A stretch of 8,305 nt of DNA. Source: GCA-2730975 sp964576585. GTDB lineage: Bacteria > Verrucomicrobiota > Verrucomicrobiia > Opitutales > Seribacteraceae. The notes beneath the pieces were generated by a model. That model was not told where the DNA came from. It was given only the letters and a program-made list of their open reading frames with translations, and did not search any database. Positions 1-6,400 of the stretch are shown here, piece by piece. The position numbers and the translations under genes were made by a program. Position 1 is the first letter of the stretch, and each line of letters begins with the position of its first letter. The stretch lies in NCBI GenBank assembly GCA_964576585.1, contig CAZNWO010000141.1, positions 1-8,305 of the forward strand, in the 5' to 3' direction.

Positions 1-1013
1 CCGAATTCCCCCGCCCATGGCACGCTCCCCATATTCGGATCCGTCCACTTTTCGAAGTCGCGTCCCTCGAGGTATTCTACCTTTCCGTCTTCGCTGCGTA
101 CGGTGACGGGGCAGCCGGGGCGTCGCAACAGGTTCACTCCGCCCACTTGGCGCAGGTCGAGGTCGTCGATCCAGATCGTTCCCGCCTTACCCGACCAGAT
201 GCCCAGGTAGAACTTCAGTTCGGGTCTGTCCAGTGTATTGAAGGTGATCTGGTGGCGCGTCCAGTTCTGGGTGGGCTTTACTCCGAGGTTCATGTGATTC
301 AGGGCCAACCTCCCGGCCAACGGCATGGCCTTCATGTCGGCCGCGTTGGGAACTCCTTGGGTTTTGATCCAAGCCGTCATGCGGTACTGGCTCCACGGTT
401 TCAGTTTCAGGTTTCGCACCACCCTGCAATTCCCCACCTCGTTGCCTTTCGAAAAGGAGCTCATTCGGAGCGAGGAGTTGCCGCTATGCTTAGTCACTCG
501 GTCTAGGTGGGTCGACTGGCCGAAACCATCAACCCATGACCACCCCTCGGGACCTTCTCGACCAGCCTTCTCGAAGCCACCTCCAGGCAGCAGGTTGCCA
601 CTGTCGGCCACGCGGGCCACACCATCTCGCACAACGAACGGTGAATCCTTCGCGGGCAGACCTGCGGCCAAGTTAGGATTATTTTGCAGGATACTGTTCG
701 AGTACCCAATCGGCATGACGCAGGGGATCAACTCCATGCCGAGTGTTCGAGCAGTGGTTCTGGTGCGTTCGAGGTTGCGGTAGTAGCGGTCTATGCGACC
801 GTCTATCTTGCCGAACTTGTAATCCGTCACCACGGCTCCGTCGTAGTCAGCCGCCTTGGCCCGCTTCAGCAGGGCGAGCAACTTGTCGGTGCTGGCGTCC
901 ACCTGGAAGTTCACAGGAGCGTAAACCCACAAGCGGGCCTCCTCGGCCGCCTCCAGCAAAGCTCCCGCTAGGAGTAAGGAAAGTGGGACGAGGATGCCTT
1001 GGTTGTTTTTCAT
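1..1013 (-). CDS. Secreted TIM-barrel-like protein with internal carbohydrate-binding-like module (C-terminus off the left edge)
   Basis: I translated this frame by hand: 337 codons are open from the ATG at 1013 to the window edge with no stop. Residues 1-23 (MKNN, then a run rich in Leu and Ala) form a Sec signal peptide, probably cut near AA/EE, so the product is exported. Residues 27-130 look like the first strands and helices of a TIM barrel (LWVYAPVNF, YDGAVVTDYKFG, GMELIPCVMPIGYS). Residues 140-290 look like a jelly-roll carbohydrate-binding module of the CBM4/9 type: NLLPGGGFE, then W158/W160, HSGNSSLRM, LKPWSQYRMTAWIKT, and the closing GTIWIDDLDL. Residues 294-337 (NLLRR...YLEGRDFEKWTDP...PWAGEF) look like the return to the catalytic fold. 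Its catalytic residues would lie outside the window, so no substrate can be named. Glycoside hydrolase-like is my best guess. No clear Shine-Dalgarno precedes the ATG. It is divergent from the enolase-superfamily gene. Confidence 0.8.
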   Translation of the reverse strand, partial: MKNNQGILVPLSLLLAGALLEAAEEARLWVYAPVNFQVDASTDKLLALLKRAKAADYDGAVVTDYKFGKIDGRIDRYYRNLERTRTTARTLGMELIPCVMPIGYSNSILQNNPNLAAGLPAKDSPFVVRDGVARVADSGNLLPGGGFEKAGREGPEGWSWVDGFGQSTHLDRVTKHSGNSSLRMSSFSKGNEVGNCRVVRNLKLKPWSQYRMTAWIKTQGVPNAADMKAMPLAGRLALNHMNLGVKPTQNWTRHQITFNTLDRPELKFYLGIWSGKAGTIWIDDLDLRQVGGVNLLRRPGCPVTVRSEDGKVEYLEGRDFEKWTDPNMGSVPWAGEF

Positions 1014-1162
1014 GACGCCATACTTTGCTTTTACTTCAAGTTAGGTGGGGTGATAGCTGGAATCAACAGGAAATCCGGCGACAAGTAATTCCTTCGCAAA
1101 CATTGTGAAGCTTTTCCATTGTGGGGTTGACCCGACCTTGCCCGAGGATTTTCTTTTGCCGC
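1014..1162. promoter_or_regulatory. Divergent intergenic region, probably holding promoters for both neighbours
   Basis: These 149 bases separate two genes transcribed away from each other, so both promoters are expected here. On the minus strand TTGATT, 17 bases, TAACTT (within about 1034-1073) is a weak sigma70-like pair matching 4/6 and 3/6. A 7-bp direct repeat CATTGTG occurs at 1101-1107 and 1117-1123, 16 bp apart, with a HindIII-like palindrome AAGCTT at 1108-1113 between the copies. The spacing is about one and a half helical turns. No transcription-factor family can be named from this, and the region holds no convincing small ORF. Confidence 0.3.
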
Positions 1163-2566
1163 ATGCCTAGCCAGACAGACGTTCGAATCCTTGGAGCCTC
1201 CCTGTATTTCCTTCCTGTGGAGACTCGTGTCCCCTTGAAGTTCGGGACGGAGGTGCTTACCTCGGTGACTTGCGCCCGAGCAAGCGTAAGGGTGGCAAAG
1301 GCCGATGGTTCGAGCTCGGAAGGGTGGGGGGAGACTCCTCTAAGCGTCCAGTGGGTCTGGCCATCTTCGGTTTCCTACGGGGAACGCCACGAGGCGATGA
1401 AGGACTTTTGCCGCCGGCTTTGCGAAAAATGGGCGGAGCTTGAGGTCTCCGGACACGCCCTCGAGCTTGGTCACGCTTTTCTCTTCGAGCGCCTTACGGG
1501 AGTCCTCGACGAATTCAACTCACTTGAGCGTTCCGGCCAAGAGCCCATGCCATGGTTGGCCGGACTGGTTTGCGCTTCCGCATTCGACCTCGCCCTCCAC
1601 GATGCCTACGGGAAAGCCAACAACCGCCCCGTCTACGAAACCTATGGCCCCGACTTCCTGAATCGCGACTTGGGTTGCTTTCTTCAGCCTGCGGAACGTT
1701 CCGGGGTTTCTTTCGAGGGTAAGTTTCCCTCGGCTTTCCTGAACCTCGACCCTCCCCGCAAGCTGCCCGTCTGGCACTTGGTAGGTGGACTCGATCCGCT
1801 TGCCCCCGAAGAGCTGAAGGGCGATGAGCCGAACGACGGTTATCCTGTACTCTTGGAGGACTGGATCGCTGAGGACGGACTGAACTGCCTAAAGGTAAAG
1901 CTTCGCGGAAACGATGCCGAGTGGGACTACTCGCGCCTCGTGGCGGTGGGTGAAATCGCCAATAGGATGAACGTGGACTGGCTGACCACCGACTTCAACT
2001 GCACCGTCACCGAAACCGCCTACGTCAACGACATTCTCGACAAGCTCTTGGTCGAGGCTCCGCTGACCTATGCCAAGATCCTCTATGTCGAGCAACCTTT
2101 CCCCTACGACTTGGAGGCTCACCGCATCGACGTTCGTTCCGTTGCCGCCCGCAAGCCCTTGTTCATGGACGAAAGTGCCCATGACTGGGAGCATGTGAGA
2201 CTCGGGCGGGAGCTGGGCTGGACGGGTGTTGCACTCAAGACCTGCAAGACCCAGACCGGTGCGCTCCTTTCACTTTGCTGGGCCAAGGCACATGGCATGA
2301 CTCTCATGGTTCAGGACCTAACCAACCCCATGTTGGCTCAAGTCTCACACGTCCTGTTGGCCGCTCACGCAGGCACCATCATGGGTGTGGAGTGCAACGC
2401 CATGCAGTTCTATCCCGATGCTTCTGCTGCCGATGCCGAGGTGCATCCCGGCCTGCACAGGCGTCGGGAGGGAGTTCTGGATCTCTCCACGGTTTCAGGC
2501 CCGGGTTTCGGCTACCGTCTGGATGAGATCAAGCGCGAGCTTCCTCCACCCGTGGCGGAAGCCTGA
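1163..2566 (+). CDS. Enolase-superfamily enzyme (mandelate racemase / muconate lactonising family)
   Basis: This is a 467-residue cytoplasmic enzyme of the enolase superfamily, whose members abstract a proton alpha to a carboxylate and stabilise the enolate with Mg2+. Residues 5-165 are the capping domain, with GWGETPL (54-60) and DLALHDAYG (142-150). The barrel starts near LPVWHLVGG (201-209). Visible active-site residues are K244-V-K246 (KxK, strand 2), metal ligands D277 (DFN), E310 (VEQPF) and D336 (DES), and K359 in ALKTCKT on the sixth strand. Lysines on both sides favour a muconate lactonising / dipeptide epimerase / OSBS-like arrangement over a mandelate racemase His-Asp dyad. The family is usually 350-400 residues; the excess lies partly in the stretch between about 176 and 243. 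I chose ATG 1163 because conserved-looking sequence begins there and GAGGA lies 14 bases upstream. The reading frame also allows GTG at 1121 (481 residues), with a weaker upstream signal. The substrate is unknown. The secreted sugar-acting neighbour suggests sugar-acid catabolism, which is inference. Confidence 0.9.
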   Translation: MPSQTDVRILGASLYFLPVETRVPLKFGTEVLTSVTCARASVRVAKADGSSSEGWGETPLSVQWVWPSSVSYGERHEAMKDFCRRLCEKWAELEVSGHALELGHAFLFERLTGVLDEFNSLERSGQEPMPWLAGLVCASAFDLALHDAYGKANNRPVYETYGPDFLNRDLGCFLQPAERSGVSFEGKFPSAFLNLDPPRKLPVWHLVGGLDPLAPEELKGDEPNDGYPVLLEDWIAEDGLNCLKVKLRGNDAEWDYSRLVAVGEIANRMNVDWLTTDFNCTVTETAYVNDILDKLLVEAPLTYAKILYVEQPFPYDLEAHRIDVRSVAARKPLFMDESAHDWEHVRLGRELGWTGVALKTCKTQTGALLSLCWAKAHGMTLMVQDLTNPMLAQVSHVLLAAHAGTIMGVECNAMQFYPDASAADAEVHPGLHRRREGVLDLSTVSGPGFGYRLDEIKRELPPPVAEA

Positions 2567-2581
2567 AGTTTTCCCGCTCTG

Positions 2582-3469
2582 CTAGGGTTTTTGCGGTTTT
2601 CCGGGTTTCGACTCTCCGGCGGTTTGCCCGGGTGCTCTTACCCCAAGGGGCTTTTCCTCCTTTGCGAGATCCATGAAGCGCCTTACCTTGACCCCGTTCG
2701 GCGTTGGTAGCAGGAAAACGATTGTGCGGGCGCGTGGAGTAAAGTTCCATATCGTCGAGTACACCTTTCTTCGAATGTTCGTCTTGTTTTGGAATACCCT
2801 TATCGGCAAGTCGCCGAATTCATCCGGGCGCGCCTTTATCAGGGCTTGTCCAAGCGGAGGCAATTGACCGTTGTCTAGGCCGAACCCAATCGTCAGCGGG
2901 GTTCGGCACCGTGAGAAAAACCAGTAGGTCCCCACCGGGAAGGCCTCCAGGCTGAAGTCTATCGACTCCAAGCCATAAGGGTTTCCCTCTTCGCCCGTCT
3001 TGAAGAAGAACAGAAAGATTTCCTTCACCTTGGGGTCTAGTCGAGTCGATACCATGGGCAGGTATTTTACTTCCACCACCTCCTGCTCATCGGGGTCGGA
3101 ATCTTTCTTCGGTTTTGCTTTTTCTTCCTCGGTGCCTTTCTCGTCGTCCTTGCGGATCTCGATGCGTTGATAGAAGTTCAGCGGGCTTTTCCCATAGTAG
3201 GCGTATTTGCGTGAACGACCACCATTTGGAAGGAAGACCTCGATGAACTCCTCGTCCTCCTTGCCGTCGGGAAAATAGCCCAGACCGCTTATCGATGCTC
3301 CTTGCCAAGCAATCCCCGAGAAGATGCAGGCAGGCTTCTCCTCCTCTTTTTGCGTATCTTGCGAATCCTGACCCTGAGAGGTTGAGGCCATCAGAACAGC
3401 GGCAAGCAGGCTGAAACTCCATGCATTCGCCCATGGGCCTCCGGCTAGGTGCTTCTTCGGTCGCGTCAT
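2582..3469 (-). CDS. Secreted protein of unknown function, translationally coupled to protein A
   Basis: This 295-residue product starts with a basic tip (MTRPKKH) and a hydrophobic stretch (W17-A28), a signal peptide probably cut near SQG/Q at 33/34. It is therefore exported to the periplasm or surface. The mature protein looks like two beta-rich halves, roughly 48-105 (ending KYAYYGKSPLNFYQRI) and 131-280, joined by a highly charged Glu/Lys/Asp linker at about 104-133. Recurrent hydrophobic motifs follow: IFLFFFK, FPVGTYWFF and, near the end, STIWNF with RTIVFLL, then VRRFMDL. I recall small uncharacterised Verrucomicrobia proteins with this layout, but I know no function. There are only two cysteines and no lipobox. 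The C-terminal tail is Pro/Lys/Gly rich. The ATG at 3469 overlaps the TGA of the upstream gene (ATGA) and has GAGGA six bases upstream. A longer in-frame start at 3490 exists but is less well supported. It converges with the enolase-family gene, leaving 15 bases between the two stops. Confidence 0.82.
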   Translation of the reverse strand: MTRPKKHLAGGPWANAWSFSLLAAVLMASTSQGQDSQDTQKEEEKPACIFSGIAWQGASISGLGYFPDGKEDEEFIEVFLPNGGRSRKYAYYGKSPLNFYQRIEIRKDDEKGTEEEKAKPKKDSDPDEQEVVEVKYLPMVSTRLDPKVKEIFLFFFKTGEEGNPYGLESIDFSLEAFPVGTYWFFSRCRTPLTIGFGLDNGQLPPLGQALIKARPDEFGDLPIRVFQNKTNIRRKVYSTIWNFTPRARTIVFLLPTPNGVKVRRFMDLAKEEKPLGVRAPGQTAGESKPGKPQKP

Positions 3470-6400
3470 ACCTCGTCCTCGGTCAGCCATCGGAACCGCA
3501 GGATGCGAAAGCGACGTCCGAAAGTCTGGTTCAGCGGATTATTGATTGCCTTGCCGCCATAGTCGTCGGTCACGCCATGCCGACCATCCGGGTAGAGGTC
3601 CGTGAAAGGTTCGTTGGAATCCCTCGTCCCGTTTCCATTCAGGTCCTCGAAGGGTTCCGGCGGGCGAGCCTCGGGGGAGTCGCCACCGTAGCTGGTTCCG
3701 CTCCCCGTCGAGGTGGATTGCTTTTCGTTCACGAGGTATTCGGGCAGGCGCTGTACGATTGCCTCGCACCAGACCTTGACCTCGGGGCGATCCGGGTCGA
3801 CGTCCCCGTAGGTCCTCACCATGAAGGTGTCGGAGCGAACGTTCGTGACCGGCGCCAAGGAGGTGAGCACGTCCGCTTGGCTCAACCAACCCGGGATCAT
3901 TGCTCCCGTGACCCCGTTTTTTGCCGCAAGCATGTTCTCGGGCGCCTCGCCGTGGGAAAATTCCTTGCGTGGCGCCTGGCTTATATGGATTACGCCCGGC
4001 TGGTTTTTGGCCTTCTTGCGGTTGATGCTGTTCTCCTTGCCGATTCCCCAGTCGGTCGAACGGTGGTGTGGGATTTGGGAGGCTGCGGGATCGGTCCGGT
4101 CGTTGTTCAGCCCTGCGGCAACGTAGCCGAACACGTTGTATTGCCCGACGTTGTCCGGGATTATGCCGTAGCTCCCGCTACCGCTACCGTACTTGGCCCG
4201 GAAGCCGCCGTCGTTTATGCCCGCATCGTGGATAGCCGCCTGGATTGCTCCCCGGAGGCCTTGCTTGCTTGCCTCGTCCTCTTTGGGCCAGTTCTGCTTG
4301 TTGAGCTTTCTCACGATCTGGTAGCCGGGCGGACTGGACAGCCTGCGGTTCACGAAGTCGGACATCGAGAGGAACGGACCGCGATGCTTGACCTCCTGCA
4401 CGACTTCTTCCGCCAGCCTCTGCAGTTGTCCCTCGTTTAGTCCCGCAAACCCGGTCCAGAAGTCTTGGTCGAGGTTGCCCGATTCAGGGTTCACGGGTTG
4501 TCCCATCGAGGATCCGAGCCGGGGAAAGGGAAACTGCCCAGAGGGAAAGTCGAGGGTTAGGCTTCGTCGACCGCCTGATACCAGCTCGTTGCTGTCCTGC
4601 AGGTCTCGCAGGTGCAATTGGTTTTTTGCCAAGCTGCCCAGTTGGGCCTTCCATGCCTTGACCGAGGTCGAGTTCACGTTGAATGCCCCGTCGACCAGAA
4701 GGTTGCCTGCAGCTTCGCCGAATTGTCTCAGGGAACCCGCTCCGCTTGTCTTCGGAGAAATCCTGTCCGTACCCGTATGGAAGACCATCCTGGCGTTGGG
4801 AAGGGGCTTGCGGTTGTCCACGAAGTACTGGTCGAACGCCTCGTGGGGAGGATATTTTTTTATATCCTGATATTTCGCAGGCACGCTGGAAAAGAAGAAG
4901 CCGTCCCAGAGGGCCTCGTTGGCGTAGTAGGAATAGTCGATGATTGTGTTCTGGTGCTCGTTGCCCGATCGCTTGTTGGTTGCCGAATAGTTTATGGGAA
5001 TATGGCTCAGCTGGTTGAAGCGGGTCCACTTCCTGTGGCGGGAAACAAGGGAGGTCGCGTACGAGTTCCCGATCACGTAGGAAGGGCTGTTCCCGAAGTA
5101 GCTCAGGTTCATGTGCTGAAGCGAGGCAAGCGACAGGAGCGGTTGCCGAGGAACGTCGAAGAGCACGACGCGGGAGGTGGGCGGAAGGTATTGTTGCTCA
5201 CCGTTGTTTCCCTGCGAAACCCTTTGGAATCCCGCCACGTCGAAGCTGTGCCCCTGGTAGCCGTAGTAGGTCCTTCCGCCCGAGCCGTTGTAAAAATCGC
5301 CCGAGAGGCTCTCGTCGGGGCTTGGGTCCACGCTGAAGACGACGCCCTGGTCGTCGCTTAGGTCTAGGTCTCCTATGCCGTCCTCTAGGTCCGTCTCGTG
5401 TCCTCGCCACCACTGGTTGCCCTGCCCGAGGTGCCACGGGTCGACCATCGAGCGGGGGTTGTGCTCCAGCAGGACGAGCTGGGGGTTTCGATGGTGAGTG
5501 CTCAGCAGATGGCTCATTCTCGGCCCGATTACACGGCTGGGGTCCGACGCCACGATGTCCGAGCGACCGTAGTCCTGATAGCTTCCCGCATCCTTTAGCT
5601 TCGCTGCCCCGATTCCCCTGTTCACCTCCTTGATGGTGTATCGCTTGCTCCCCCGGATCATGAACAAGGTGGTTCCGAGCACCTTCGGGTTCTTGTTCGC
5701 CTCGTCTCGCTCCTGGTCCTTCTGGAAAGGATCCAGCCAATGCCCGCCGATGCCTCCGCCCGTGTACACGAAGGTGACGGGCTCGTCCGCGGGCAGGGCA
5801 GGGCACAGCAACCTCGGCACGGAGTAGTACAGGTGGTGACTGAAGCTCAGGTGATTTCTCAGCTGAAAGACGTGCTCGTCGGCGGGGTTGAATCTCTTCG
5901 TCTGGGCAAGGGTGAAGTAGAGCTTTTCGCCCGGAGCCAGCCTTACCGGGTTGGTTCTCAGCCTGAGCGGCTTTCGGGTCTTGGCCCCGCCGGGGATCGT
6001 GTGCCAGTGACCGTTGAACCTTACCCAGCCGCTCACGCTCTCGTGTTCCCTTGGGCGCGGCGCGAAGCGGTACAGGAAGAAGGCCCGCCTGTGCATCAGC
6101 CTGGGCAGGCTCCGCAGGCCTGTTCCCTCAAAGAGAGAGTCCACACCGCCGCCTCCCTGTCCCGGGGTCATGTTGTAGGGGATGTTTCTACCTTTCTTGG
6201 ATCCGAGGAATAGGTCGTGCATGGCGTAGTATTCTCGATCGCTGCTCAAGCGGCCGTCGCCATCCTTGTCCCATAGCCGTCGCCGTGGTGGAATCCTCTT
6301 GTGTTCCTCGAACTTCATTACCGCCCTTGCCCACCTTTCGCGTTCTCGGGACGGGTAGACCCAGAACTTCGGGTCCGGCTGCCAGACAAGCTCGTAGCTC

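Noticed and set aside
147..783. Overlapping plus-strand frames at 147-506 and 325-783
   Set aside because: The minus-strand frame here carries a signal peptide and a coherent carbohydrate-binding-like module, so these are shadows.
1121..1162. GTG at 1121 as the start of the enolase-family gene
   Set aside because: The extra 14 residues (including CPRIFFCR) resemble no capping-domain sequence, and the ATG at 1163 directly precedes the conserved part. It cannot be fully excluded.
3470..3490. Upstream in-frame ATG at 3490 as the start of the partner gene
   Set aside because: It would add seven charged residues (MADRGRG) before the signal peptide and enlarge the overlap. The ATG at 3469 has a better placed Shine-Dalgarno and the classic ATGA overlap.
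3421..4440. 339-codon open frame on the plus strand opposite the protein A gene
   Set aside because: It lies entirely antisense to conserved C-terminal motifs of protein A, has no recognisable protein features, and is explained by GC-rich codon use leaving the opposite strand free of stops.
5359..5395. Triple TAGGTC repeat on the plus strand as a possible regulatory repeat
   Set aside because: It falls inside the protein A gene and simply encodes the acidic stretch with repeated Asp-Leu codons.
5198..5806. 202-codon minus-strand frame in another register of the protein A gene
   Set aside because: Arg/Pro/Gly-rich translation typical of an out-of-frame reading of a GC-rich gene, nested in a well-supported gene.
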